A stretch of 64,000 nucleotides of DNA from Kibdelosporangium persicum (GTDB lineage Bacteria > Actinomycetota > Actinomycetes > Mycobacteriales > Pseudonocardiaceae), in assembly GCF_013280595.1 (NCBI RefSeq), contig NZ_JAAATY010000004.1:287820-351819 (forward strand), in the 5' to 3' direction. Below are positions 49,464 through 58,152 of this stretch, piece by piece. Numbering within the stretch: position 1 is the first letter of the stretch; every line of letters begins with the position of its first letter. The notes beneath the pieces are model-generated. The model was not told the origin of the DNA and did no database searches. It saw only the letters and a program-made list of their open reading frames with translations. The translations under genes were made by a program, and so were the position numbers.

Positions 49464-51756
49464 GGCCCGCGGCGATCGCGACGGCCTGATCCCACTCGGG
49501 GTCCGCGTAGTAGTCGCTGTGCCGTCGTACGCCTGGCGACCAACGCAGTCCGGGCACCGGCTGGAGCTGCGGATCGGGCAGCCAGTGGTCACTGCCGAGC
49601 ACGAGCGCGCCCGACTCGGTGGCCCGGGCCGGGGGCAACGGGCCGGAACTGCCGTCCGGCCGGAACCCCATGCCGATCATCTTCGAGTCGTACACCTGAC
49701 GGCGCCACGTGGTCACGGCGCCGCCCAGCGGATCAGTGCCACGGCACAACGCACGCCAGCGCCCGTCGAGCTCGCCGTGCAACTCCGCCAACGCCCTGTG
49801 CGGCACGACGCTGGGGAAAGCACGCGGATACGCCCACTGCAAAGGAGATCCGGCCGTCACGAGTCCCACGCGCTCACGGTCCTCGGGCGGCAGCGTCTCC
49901 ATCAACCGGGACACGGCGACAACGGCGATCAGACTGCCGTGGCTGTGGCCGGTGATCACGACCCGAGTGCTGCGGTCCTGGAGGTGTTCGCACGCCCGCT
50001 GGGTCAGCTCGGGAATGACCTTGAGGGCGTAACAGGGCGGCACGACGGGATGCGACTCCCGGGGCCAGAAGCACGCGAGGTCCGCCAGAACTCCCAACGT
50101 ACGAGCCAGATCCGGCCGTCGGACGGCCTGGTACACCGCGCGCATCAGCGCGGCGGCAAGGAAACCGAGGGTGAAGACGCCGATCCCGGAGAACGGGCCC
50201 ATCCACTCCGGCGGTCCGAAGTCCCGTAGCCGCATCCAGACCGCGACGCCCGCGCCCGCGCTCAGCGCCGCCCCGCAAGCGATCAGCACGTGGTGCAAGT
50301 GGTTGCGCTGGAAGCGCCCGTTACGCCAGGCACGCGTCGCCGTCGCCTGTTCCGCGGGCGGCGAGTCCGCGTGCAGCAGTCCGCTTTCCGGCGGCTGTTC
50401 TCCGCGCCGGTCGTTGCGCCACCTGTGCACACCGGTGATCGTGCCCAGCAGCAGGCCGATCACCAGCGCGAACGCCGCCGAGACACCCCACAGCAGGGTG
50501 ACCGGCTCGTAGCCGTCAGGCAGGTCCAGCCCGGTGCTGCCCAACACTTTCCGGACGGCGATGGCGACACCGGCGCCGAACCCGCCACCCAGCAACGCGG
50601 CGACCGCCAGCACGATCGGCGACATCCAGCCGCCTGCCCACGGCCGCAGCTCGCGCGGTTGGTCCGCCCAGAACTCGCGGCGTGCGATCAAGGCGGCCGG
50701 GATCAGCACCAGCGCGAACAGTGCGCACACCGCCAGGAGTGCGACAGTGGTGCCCTCGATGGTGATGTCCGTGCCGGTGAGCTGCGTGGGCAGAGGGTCC
50801 TGTGCGATGACCGTGCTGATCACGAGCACGATGCTGATGAACAAGAGCACGCGTCGCGTCACGAGCCCCAACGCCATCCGCAACCAACGGCCCGCCCGGT
50901 GCGGAGCCGAGCCGGTTGGATCGTCCAGCAAGAGCACGCCCAACGCGGCGAGCACGAGCAACGACAGACCGACGAGCCATTGCGATGTCACGACGGGGGA
51001 CGTGGTGAACGGGCCGCCAGACGGAAGCAACGCCAACACCGACAGCCCCGCCACGGTGTGCAGCGCGCGCAAGGTGGGGGTGTCCGGGTCGGCGACCAGG
51101 CTGGCCCCGGGCATCCGGCGCGGCCGGTTGCCCGGCACCGGACTCGGCAAGGGCGGCGCGTTCACCGTCCACGTCACCGTCGACACCCGGGCGAGCAACA
51201 GCACGACGAGCATCGCGGGCAGCAGCCCTACGATCGGACGGAATCCGCGCAGCTCACGCAGCCAGTCCGGGACGAGCCCGGCCATGCACGCGGCACCGGG
51301 AGCGAGGCATTGCGCCGCCACCAGGTCCAGGCTCACCACAGCTACCTGAGTGACGAAGAGCACAGTCAGCAGCAATGCCGCCAGACGCAGCAGTGACCGG
51401 CCGACCAGGCCCAACGCGGCCGCGACCGGGTTGTCGTGCGGGACCGGCGGCAGCATCCAGTGCGCCAGGTTGGTCAGCGTGAACGGGAACATCAGCGCCC
51501 AGGTGGACTTGCTCACGCCCCCGGACGTCATCCCACTCCAGAGGTAACCCTCGATGGTCCGCGGCACCGCACGGTCACTCGTTTGCAGCAACGGACCGGG
51601 ACCTGGCCGGCGCAACCGGTCGGCCGGCCGCACGATCCGGCCGACGCCGTCGCCGGCCACGTCGACCGCCGCGACCGCTCCGACCAGGGATTCCGCCGTC
51701 GTGCCCATGATCCCGTGCACGCGCAGTTCGACGACGCGTGTGTCGGATCCAGGCAT
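49456..51756 (-). CDS. Multispanning membrane protein with C-terminal alpha/beta-hydrolase domain
   Basis: 766 residues from ATG 51756 (TTG 51762 has a better GGAG spacing). The N-terminus begins with VVELRVHGIMGTTAE, like the first strand of lipases. Eight to ten membrane helices follow between about 120 and 590, with long hydrophilic loops. The C-terminal region holds VVITGHSHGSLIAVVAVSRL (core GHSHGS), a nucleophile elbow with Ser about 645, and a late His in RRHSDYYADPEWD. The nucleophile and a distant N-terminal oxyanion-type HG motif suggest a split hydrolase fold interrupted by a membrane domain. Family not recognised. Confidence 0.7.
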   Translation of the reverse strand: MPGSDTRVVELRVHGIMGTTAESLVGAVAAVDVAGDGVGRIVRPADRLRRPGPGPLLQTSDRAVPRTIEGYLWSGMTSGGVSKSTWALMFPFTLTNLAHWMLPPVPHDNPVAAALGLVGRSLLRLAALLLTVLFVTQVAVVSLDLVAAQCLAPGAACMAGLVPDWLRELRGFRPIVGLLPAMLVVLLLARVSTVTWTVNAPPLPSPVPGNRPRRMPGASLVADPDTPTLRALHTVAGLSVLALLPSGGPFTTSPVVTSQWLVGLSLLVLAALGVLLLDDPTGSAPHRAGRWLRMALGLVTRRVLLFISIVLVISTVIAQDPLPTQLTGTDITIEGTTVALLAVCALFALVLIPAALIARREFWADQPRELRPWAGGWMSPIVLAVAALLGGGFGAGVAIAVRKVLGSTGLDLPDGYEPVTLLWGVSAAFALVIGLLLGTITGVHRWRNDRRGEQPPESGLLHADSPPAEQATATRAWRNGRFQRNHLHHVLIACGAALSAGAGVAVWMRLRDFGPPEWMGPFSGIGVFTLGFLAAALMRAVYQAVRRPDLARTLGVLADLACFWPRESHPVVPPCYALKVIPELTQRACEHLQDRSTRVVITGHSHGSLIAVVAVSRLMETLPPEDRERVGLVTAGSPLQWAYPRAFPSVVPHRALAELHGELDGRWRALCRGTDPLGGAVTTWRRQVYDSKMIGMGFRPDGSSGPLPPARATESGALVLGSDHWLPDPQLQPVPGLRWSPGVRRHSDYYADPEWDQAVAIAAGLM

Positions 51757-51842
51757 CAACAAGGTGACTCCGTTGAGTGTCGAGGCTCCGCCGAGGCCGC
51801 GGCGGTACTGTTCGGCTTGACGAGTTTGGAGGGAATAGGGCG

Positions 51843-53333
51843 ATGACCGCTGAAGACACGCGGAACGTGACCGGAGCCCGGTACGCCGGAAAGATCGGCG
51901 ACATCGACTTCGCGGTGGCCGATCTGTCGCTGGCCGAGTTCGGTCGTAAGGAGATCCGCCTGGCCGAGCACGAGATGCCGGGCCTGATGGCACTGCGTCG
52001 TGAGTACGCCGAGGTCTACCCGTTGCGCGGGGCCCGGATCTCCGGCTCGCTGCATATGACGGTGCAGACCGCTGTGCTGATCGAGACGCTGGTCGCGCTG
52101 GGTGCGGAGGTGCGGTGGGCGTCGTGCAACATCTTCTCCACCCAGGACCACGCCGCGGCGGCGGTGGTGGTCGGGCCGCACGGTACGCCGGAGGCGCCGA
52201 AGGGCGTGCCGGTGTACGCCTGGAAGGGCGAGACGCTGCCGGAGTACTGGTGGTGCACCGAGCAGATGCTGACCTGGCCCGAGGGCAAGTCGCCGAACAT
52301 GCTGCTGGACGACGGCGGCGACGCGACGTTGCTGGTCCACAAGGGTAAGGCGTACGAGGCCGCGGGTGTGGTTCCCGCCGCCGAGGAGGACGACCCGGAG
52401 GAGTGGAAGGTCATCCTGGAGACGCTGCGCGCCTCCTTGTCGGCCGACCCGACCAAGTGGACCCAGATCGCGAACGAGATCAAGGGCGTGACCGAGGAGA
52501 CCACCACCGGTGTGCTGCGGCTGTACCAGCTGGCGGCGGCGGGTGAGCTGTTGTTCCCGGCGATCAACGTCAACGACTCGGTGACCAAGTCGAAGTTCGA
52601 CAACCGCTACGGCATCCGGCACTCGCTGATCGACGGGATCAACCGGGGCACGGACGTGCTGATCGGTGGCAAGGTCGCCGTGGTGTGCGGGTATGGCGAC
52701 GTCGGTAAGGGCGCGGCGGAGTCGCTGCGGGGTCAGGGTGCGCGGGTGATCGTCACCGAGATCGACCCGATCTGCGCGTTGCAGGCCGCGATGGACGGGT
52801 ACGCGGTGCGCCGGCTGGAGTCGGTGATCGGTGAGGCGGACATCGTGATCACCACCACGGGCAACAAGGACGTGGTGACCGCCGAGCACATGTCGCAGAT
52901 GAAGCACCAGGCGATCCTGGGCAACATCGGGCACTTCGACAACGAGCTGGACATGGCGGGCCTGGCCAGGTACCCGGGTGTGCGGCGGATCACCATCAAG
53001 CCGCAGGTGGACGAGTGGGTGTTCCCGTCCGGCCGGTCGATCATCGTGCTGTCCGAGGGCCGGTTGCTCAACCTGGGCAACGCGACCGGGCACCCGTCGT
53101 TCGTGATGTCGAACTCGTTCTCCAACCAGGTGATCGCCCAGATCGAGCTGTTCACCAAGAACGAGGAGTACGACAAAGAGGTCTACCGGCTGCCCAAGAA
53201 GCTCGACGAGTACGTCGCGCGCATCCACGTCGAGGCCCTCGGTGGTGAGCTCACCAAGCTGACCAAGGAGCAGGCCGAGTACATCGACGTCGACGTCGAA
53301 GGCCCGTTCAAGCCCGATCACTACCGCTACTGA
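51843..53333 (+). CDS. sahH: S-adenosyl-L-homocysteine hydrolase
   Basis: 496 residues from ATG 51843; M. tuberculosis SahH is about the same length and has the same internal insert. It splits S-adenosylhomocysteine into adenosine and homocysteine using bound NAD. Landmarks: [29 protein letters not shown] (core [14 protein letters not shown]), [15 protein letters not shown]-like (here [16 protein letters not shown]), the insert region about 150-195 ([20 protein letters not shown], core), NAD loop [18 protein letters not shown] (core GYGDVGKG), and the C-terminal KPDHYRY. Plus-strand promoter lies in the 86-bp space to the divergent hydrolase. A strong bidirectional terminator follows. Confidence 0.97.
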   Translation: MTAEDTRNVTGARYAGKIGDIDFAVADLSLAEFGRKEIRLAEHEMPGLMALRREYAEVYPLRGARISGSLHMTVQTAVLIETLVALGAEVRWASCNIFSTQDHAAAAVVVGPHGTPEAPKGVPVYAWKGETLPEYWWCTEQMLTWPEGKSPNMLLDDGGDATLLVHKGKAYEAAGVVPAAEEDDPEEWKVILETLRASLSADPTKWTQIANEIKGVTEETTTGVLRLYQLAAAGELLFPAINVNDSVTKSKFDNRYGIRHSLIDGINRGTDVLIGGKVAVVCGYGDVGKGAAESLRGQGARVIVTEIDPICALQAAMDGYAVRRLESVIGEADIVITTTGNKDVVTAEHMSQMKHQAILGNIGHFDNELDMAGLARYPGVRRITIKPQVDEWVFPSGRSIIVLSEGRLLNLGNATGHPSFVMSNSFSNQVIAQIELFTKNEEYDKEVYRLPKKLDEYVARIHVEALGGELTKLTKEQAEYIDVDVEGPFKPDHYRY

Positions 53334-53340
53334 CCTCGTC

Positions 53341-53374
53341 AGTGGTCCGTCCGGCGCCGGCCGGACGGACCACT
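53341..53374. terminator. Terminator hairpin after sahH
   Basis: A 15-bp perfect stem (AGTGGTCCGTCCGGC, complement at 53360-53374) with a 4-nt GCCG loop lies 7 bp past the sahH stop and 12 bp before the end of the convergent XRE gene. Both genes could use it. There is no long U-tract, common in high-GC actinobacteria. Confidence 0.8.
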
Positions 53375-53386
53375 CACGACGGTCGC

Positions 53387-54325
53387 TCAGGGCCACTCGA
53401 TCAGGACTTCCGCGAGGCCGGCCGGGAGATTGGTGAAATAGCCGCTGGTCACCCTGCCGAGCCCGACCACGAGGCCCTCCGAGCCCACCGGTTCGGCGCC
53501 GACCCGAGCCCGGAACTGCCGGGTCACCCGTGCGGGCATCGCCTTGCGGTGGAAGGCGTGCTGTACGAGATACGTCCCGACGCCGCGGAGGAACGTGCGC
53601 TCAAGCCCGGGCGAGGGACCGCCCGAGCCGTCGGTGATCGTGAAGCAGAAGACGTGTGTCTCGCCTTCGGCCAGCCTGCGGTCGAACAGGAACTCCATCG
53701 CCATCACGCCGGACGCGGCCAGCCGGCGCACCCGGCCCAGCCGGCAGCCCTCCGCCGTGGTGATCTCGGCCCGTTCGATCAGACAGCCCTCGTCGCCGCC
53801 GTGCGTGGCGAAGTAGCGGTCCGGGCCGGAACGCGCGGCCGTCACCACGAACCGGGTCGTCTGGGAACGCTGCTCGCGGTGCGGTCCGAGTTGGACGTGG
53901 TCGTGCACCGCGTCGATCCGCAGGTCCGCATTGGTCCGTGTCTCCGGCGCCGCGTCGAACTCGGCCAGCAGCGCGGGCGCGTCCTGCCAGACCCGGCTCA
54001 CCTCGGTGAACTTCGGGACGACCTCGTCGCCCTTGCCGGTGCGCTGGCGCGGTCCGATCAGGACGACCAACGAGTCCGACGGCAGCCGTAACACGGTTTC
54101 CAGCGCGCGGACCGTGTCGATGGATCTGGGCACCTCGGGGTGGCGCAGGCCGCGTTGCCAGTAGCTCAGCGTCGACTGGCCGATCTTCACGCCCAGCCGT
54201 TCCAGGTGGGCGGTGATCCGGGTCAGCGACAGCCCACGGCACTCGATCGCCTCCCGCAACGCACGGTGGAAAGGCCCGTAACGCAGTGCGTCACCGAGCC
54301 GCTCAGGCAATGGCCCGTTGTCCAC
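53387..54325 (-). CDS. XRE-like HTH regulator with unknown C-terminal domain
   Basis: About 312 residues from GTG 54325, which follows GGGAGAAAGG; GTG 54349 and ATG 54337 are alternatives. HTH in about 10-75: LREAIECRGLSLTRITAHLE (core REAIECRGLSLTRI), LGVKIGQSTLSYWQRGLRHP (core IGQSTLSYWQRGLRHP), ALETVLRLPSD. From about 120 onward a beta-rich domain of unknown family follows (TTRFVVTAARSGPDRYFATH, core). It may sense a ligand. Three dyads upstream (54344-54396) are likely self-regulatory sites. I do not recognise a known family for the whole protein. Confidence 0.75.
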   Translation of the reverse strand: MDNGPLPERLGDALRYGPFHRALREAIECRGLSLTRITAHLERLGVKIGQSTLSYWQRGLRHPEVPRSIDTVRALETVLRLPSDSLVVLIGPRQRTGKGDEVVPKFTEVSRVWQDAPALLAEFDAAPETRTNADLRIDAVHDHVQLGPHREQRSQTTRFVVTAARSGPDRYFATHGGDEGCLIERAEITTAEGCRLGRVRRLAASGVMAMEFLFDRRLAEGETHVFCFTITDGSGGPSPGLERTFLRGVGTYLVQHAFHRKAMPARVTRQFRARVGAEPVGSEGLVVGLGRVTSGYFTNLPAGLAEVLIEWP

Positions 54326-54343
54326 CCTTTCTCCCATCCCCCC

Positions 54344-54396
54344 GTTCACGAGGTGTGAACGAACCGTGAACGTTCACAGTAGTTCCTCGTGGGAAC
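54344..54396. promoter_or_regulatory. Cluster of three palindromes upstream of the XRE gene
   Basis: GTTCAC-gaggt-GTGAAC (54344-54360), the perfect 12-mer GTGAACGTTCAC (54366-54377) and GTTCC-tcgtg-GGAAC (54382-54396). The three share a GTTC/GAAC half-site and are spaced roughly 20 bp apart centre to centre (one-two turns of DNA). They lie at and before the regulator's start, as for autoregulation. Confidence 0.6.
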
Positions 54397-54564
54397 GTGA
54401 GGTAGGTGCGAACGATCCCCTTGTGCGCCAGCAGGGGTTGCCCTCCGGGATCAGGTGATCGCACTGTGTTGGCACAACGCCGTGCCACCGTTCGTCCCGG
54501 CCTCCTCTGCGACCGGGCCGGGCACCGGCCCGGCACCTTGCGGGCGAGAAGGGAACCCAAGCCC

Positions 54565-54813
54565 ATGCCGGCACTCAGGCTCACGCGGCGTCTGCCCGCG
54601 ACCGCGATCCTCGGTGTCGGTCTCGCCCTGGGCACGGCCGAACCGGCCGTGGCCGAACCGGCGCCGGTGGCCAAGGTGATCGCCAGGGGTGAACGCGAGG
54701 CGAGCGCCGAGCCCACGCCTGCCGCGCGGGAACTGCTGCTGCTTCTGGTGGCAATGGGCGGGCTGGTCATCGGCGCCGGTGGCGTGCTGCTGGCACGCCG
54801 CCAGCCAGGCTGA
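54565..54813 (+). CDS. Small secreted protein with C-terminal membrane anchor
   Basis: 82 residues from ATG 54565. N-terminal signal peptide: RLTRRLPATAILGVGLALG then AEPAVAEPA, with a probable cleavage after AVA. A short acidic/basic extracellular segment of about 30 residues is followed by LLLLLVAMGGLVIGAGGVLL and a basic end ARRQPG. This looks like a sorting-signal tail without an LPxTG box, so it may be only membrane-anchored. Function unknown. Neighbours are the XRE regulator and tmk. The 223 bases before tmk show no other gene. Confidence 0.55.
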   Translation: MPALRLTRRLPATAILGVGLALGTAEPAVAEPAPVAKVIARGEREASAEPTPAARELLLLLVAMGGLVIGAGGVLLARRQPG

Positions 54814-55036
54814 GGCGTCGATTGCCGACAGGGCAACGGAAAGCGTGACAGCTCCGGCGTACACGAGCGCATGTCAGTGTGTCCGATTCGGACAACGCGC
54901 CTTCCTTCGGCTTCGCCTCTGACCCCAGGGGAACCAGCTGTCCTCAAAGGACTGGCCGGGGCAGGCGCGGCCGTATGCCGTAGACGCGCAACGCCCAGGT
55001 GCCGTGCCGTGTGCTGCCCGCGGCTAGGGTTACTCC

Positions 55037-55669
55037 GTGGGTCGACTTGTGGTCATCGAAGGTCTGGACGGGTCAGGGAAGCGCACCCTGGGCGCCGCGC
55101 TCACCGAGGCGTTCCAACGCCGTGGCGCCAAAGTCGCGCAGCACGCGTTCCCGCGCTACGGCGAGAGCGTGCACGCGGACCTCGTCAGCGACGCCTTGCA
55201 CGGTCGTCTCGGCGACGTCGCCGACTCCGTCCACGGCATGGCCGTTCTCTTCGCACTGGACCGTCACGGCGCACGTGACGCGCTGCTGCGTGACCTCGAC
55301 GACTTCGACGTCGTGCTGGTCGACCGCTACATCGCCTCGAACGCGGCCTACCAGGCGGCACGGCTGCACCAGGACGAGCACGGCGAGATCGTCGAGTGGA
55401 TCCGCCAGCTGGAGGTGGAGCGCTTCAGACTGCCCGTCCCGGACCGTCAGCTGCTGCTGCGCGTCCCCGTCGACCTCGCGGCGACCCGTGCCGAGACCCG
55501 TGACCGCGCGCGGGACACGTACGAAAAGGACGGCGGGCTACAGGCTCGGTGCGCCGCCGTCTACGACGGACTGGCCCGAATCGGCTGGCTGGCGCCGTGG
55601 CAGGTGCTCGACGGCAGCACCGACCAGGATTTCGACCGGCTGACCAGCACCCTGCTGGCTGACGCGTAA
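55037..55669 (+). CDS. tmk: dTMP kinase
   Basis: 210 residues. It phosphorylates dTMP to dTDP. P-loop VVIEGLDGSGKRTLGAAL (residues about 5-22; Lys-Arg in place of the usual Lys-Ser/Thr), the DR(Y/W) motif VLVDRYIASNAAYQAA (core VDRYIASNAAYQ) and a LID-like RAETRDRARDTYEKDGGLQ (core). Rv3247c holds the same position just before mtrA. GTG start with TAGGGT exactly 6 nt before it and no ribosome site, so probably leaderless. A GCGAGCGCAGCGA-type repeat with an ACTCCAT...ATGGAGT dyad lies downstream (55697-55743). Confidence 0.93.
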   Translation: MGRLVVIEGLDGSGKRTLGAALTEAFQRRGAKVAQHAFPRYGESVHADLVSDALHGRLGDVADSVHGMAVLFALDRHGARDALLRDLDDFDVVLVDRYIASNAAYQAARLHQDEHGEIVEWIRQLEVERFRLPVPDRQLLLRVPVDLAATRAETRDRARDTYEKDGGLQARCAAVYDGLARIGWLAPWQVLDGSTDQDFDRLTSTLLADA

Positions 55670-55696
55670 CGCACACGCCGGCTGATACGGATAGGA

Positions 55697-55743
55697 CTCC
55701 ATCGACCAGGCCCGCGAGCGCAGCGAAGCGATCGAATGGAGTG
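55697..55743. repeat. Imperfect hairpin in the tmk-mtrA gap
   Basis: ACTCCATCGA at 55697 and ATCGAATGGAGT at 55732-55743 form an imperfect stem around CCCGCGAGCGCAGCGAAGCGA. It may end tmk transcription or be a small intergenic repeat. Low information. Confidence 0.4.
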
Positions 55744-55805
55744 AACGGGTGATACAGCGGCAAGATCAGCGGGTTGCGCACGCCTCCGCCGGCGATAGTG
55801 CGACG

Positions 55806-56492
55806 ATGGGGGGCATGAAGGCACGCGTGCTGGTTGTGGACGACGACCCGGCCCTCGCCGAGATGCTGACGATCGTGCTCCGCGGTGAAGGGTTCGACAC
55901 CGCGGTCGTGGCCGACGGCTCCCGCGCGCTCCCCGCGCTGCGCGAGCTCAAGCCCGACCTGGTGCTGCTCGACCTGATGCTGCCCGGCATGAACGGCATC
56001 GACGTCTGCAAGGCGATCAGAGCCGAGTCGGGTGTCCCGATCGTCATGCTGACCGCCAAGAGCGACACCGTCGACATCGTGCTCGGCCTCGAGTCGGGCG
56101 CGGACGACTACGTGGTCAAGCCGTTCAAGCCCAAGGAGCTGGTGGCCAGGGTCCGGGCGCGGATGCGCCGCACGGAGTCCGAGCCCGCCGAGGTCCTGGC
56201 GATCGGCGACCTGACCATCGACGTACCCGGCCACGAGGTCACCCGCGAGGGCAAGGCGATCCAGCTGACCCCGCTGGAGTTCGACCTGCTGGTGGCGCTG
56301 GCCCGCAAGCCGCGCCAGGTGTTCACCCGCGAGGTGCTGCTCGAGCAGGTGTGGGGCTACCGGCACGCCGCGGACACCAGGCTGGTGAACGTGCACGTCC
56401 AGCGGTTGCGCTCGAAGGTCGAGAAGGACCCGGAGCACCCCGAGGTCGTGCTGACGGTCAGGGGTGTGGGATACAAGGCCGGGCCTCCGTGA
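55806..56492 (+). CDS. mtrA: Two-component response regulator MtrA
   Basis: 228 residues from ATG 55806, the same length as I recall for M. tuberculosis MtrA; ATG 55815 would lose three. GATAGT lies 6 nt before the ATG. Receiver domain: acidic pocket VVDDDP (12-14), phospho-acceptor Asp56 in LLDLMLPGMNGID, then VIVMLTAKSD and KPFKPKELVARVRARMRR (core KPFKPKEL). OmpR-type winged helix: LTPLEFDLLVALARKPRQVF (core TPLEFDLL) and VNVHVQRLRSKVEKDPEHP (core VHVQRLRSKVE). Essential in mycobacteria; controls cell-division and wall genes. Operon with mtrB 10 bp later. Confidence 0.97.
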   Translation: MGGMKARVLVVDDDPALAEMLTIVLRGEGFDTAVVADGSRALPALRELKPDLVLLDLMLPGMNGIDVCKAIRAESGVPIVMLTAKSDTVDIVLGLESGADDYVVKPFKPKELVARVRARMRRTESEPAEVLAIGDLTIDVPGHEVTREGKAIQLTPLEFDLLVALARKPRQVFTREVLLEQVWGYRHAADTRLVNVHVQRLRSKVEKDPEHPEVVLTVRGVGYKAGPP

Positions 56493-56502
56493 TACTGGGC
56501 CC

Positions 56503-58152
56503 ATGAGGCGTTTCTTCGCGCGGTCCAGCCGGTTGGTGATCCGGCAGCTGGGCCGCGCGGTGGCGTTCGGCCGCGAGCGGGCTCGCGCGTTCGGTGAGCT
56601 GTGGCGGCGTTCGCTGCAGGTCCGGGTCGTGGTGAGCACGCTCGCGCTGTCGTCGGCTGTGGTGTTCGTGCTGGGCATGGTGCTGCAGAACCAGATCACC
56701 GACCGGTTGCTGACCAGCAAGCAGGAAGCCGCGATCGCCGAGACGCACAGCGCCGTCGTCATCGCCAACCGCGAGCTGGTCGGCGTGAACGTGCTGTCCG
56801 ACGGCTTCCGGGAACGGCTCAGCGGCGCGGTGAACAAGCTGTCCAGCTCGTCGGCCGACGAAGAAGGCGCCGACACGGTGGCAGGCGCGTTCGACCCGAT
56901 CATCGCCTACGACGGCCGCGACGTGCCGGACAGCATCCAGGCAGGCAGCAACTACTCCGACGTGCCGGAGTCACTGCGCGCGTACGTGCAGAACGGGCAG
57001 GTCGCCCGCCAGATCGCCACGGTCGAGCGGGCCGGCGCGCGCACCACGTTCCTGTTCGTCGGCGCCCCGGTGACCAGCGCGAACCGGCCGTTGCAGCTGT
57101 ACCTGCTGTTCCCGCTGACCAGCGAGCAGAACACGATCGGCGTCGTGCAGAGCACGCTGATCGTCGGCGGTCTCGTGCTGCTCATCCTGCTCGCGGGCAT
57201 CGCCAACCTGGTGACCAGGCAGGTCGTCCGGCCGGTGCGGCGCGCGGCCGAGGCCGCGGAACGGTTCGCCGCCGGTGAGCTGGACGAACGCATGGCCGTT
57301 GTCGGTGAGGACGACGTGGCCAAGCTGGCCGAGTCGTACAACCAGATGGCCGAGAGCATCAAGTACCAGATCCGGCAGCTGGAGGAGTTCGGCCAGTTGC
57401 AGCGCCGGTTCACCTCCGACGTCTCGCACGAGCTGCGCACCCCGTTGACGACCGTCCGGATGGCCGCGGACGTGCTGCACGCCTCCCGTGCGCAGTTCCC
57501 GGCCGGCCTGGCGCGTTCGACCGAGCTGCTGGTGGACGAGCTGGACCGGTTCGAGTCCCTGCTCGGCGACCTGCTGGAGATCTCCCGGCTGGACGCGGGC
57601 GTGGAGGAACTGGTCGCCGAGATCACCGACGTGCGCGCGATCGCCCAGCGTGCCCTGGACTCGGTGCGGGTGGTCGCGGAGAACGCGGGCAGCCGGATCG
57701 AGCTCGAACTGCCCGCCGCGCCCGCGACCGCCGAGGTCGACGCCCGCCGGATCGAACGAATCCTGCGGAACCTGCTGGCCAACGCCGTGGACCACGGCGA
57801 AGGCCACCCCGTGCGGCTCCGGCTGGCGTTCGACGACACCACGCTCGCGGTGACCGTGCGGGACTACGGCGTCGGACTGCGGCCCGGTGAGGCCGACCTC
57901 GTGTTCAACCGGTTCTGGCGTGCTGACCCGTCGCGTAACCGGCACACCGGCGGCACCGGTCTCGGCCTGGCGATCAGCGTCGAGGACGCACGGCTGCACG
58001 GCGGCCGGCTGGAAGCGTGGGGTGAACCGGGGCTCGGTGCGAACTTCCGGTTGTTGCTGCCCCGTCAGCAGGACGTCGAACTGGGCGAGAGCCCGCTGCC
58101 GTTGCGGCCGGAGGACGACGTGCCCGCCGCGCCACTCGAGGAGGTCCGGTGA
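56503..58152 (+). CDS. mtrB: Sensor histidine kinase MtrB
   Basis: 549 residues from ATG 56503. Membrane helix 1 at about 42-64, an extracellular sensor of about 145 residues, helix 2 at about 215-236, then a HAMP domain, the dimerisation and phosphotransfer helix with His309 in FTSDVSHELRTPLTTVRMAA (core SDVSHELRTPL), and the ATPase: N box RNLLANAVDHGEGHP, G1 VRDYGVGL, F box FNRFWRAD and G2 GGTGLGLAISVEDA. Senses an envelope or division-related state and phosphorylates MtrA. Its stop overlaps lpqB by GTGA. Confidence 0.97.
   Translation: MRRFFARSSRLVIRQLGRAVAFGRERARAFGELWRRSLQVRVVVSTLALSSAVVFVLGMVLQNQITDRLLTSKQEAAIAETHSAVVIANRELVGVNVLSDGFRERLSGAVNKLSSSSADEEGADTVAGAFDPIIAYDGRDVPDSIQAGSNYSDVPESLRAYVQNGQVARQIATVERAGARTTFLFVGAPVTSANRPLQLYLLFPLTSEQNTIGVVQSTLIVGGLVLLILLAGIANLVTRQVVRPVRRAAEAAERFAAGELDERMAVVGEDDVAKLAESYNQMAESIKYQIRQLEEFGQLQRRFTSDVSHELRTPLTTVRMAADVLHASRAQFPAGLARSTELLVDELDRFESLLGDLLEISRLDAGVEELVAEITDVRAIAQRALDSVRVVAENAGSRIELELPAAPATAEVDARRIERILRNLLANAVDHGEGHPVRLRLAFDDTTLAVTVRDYGVGLRPGEADLVFNRFWRADPSRNRHTGGTGLGLAISVEDARLHGGRLEAWGEPGLGANFRLLLPRQQDVELGESPLPLRPEDDVPAAPLEEVR

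Noticed and set aside
51757-51842. SAH riboswitch before sahH
   Set aside because: The gap is only 86 bp and no conserved SAH-riboswitch core could be recognised.
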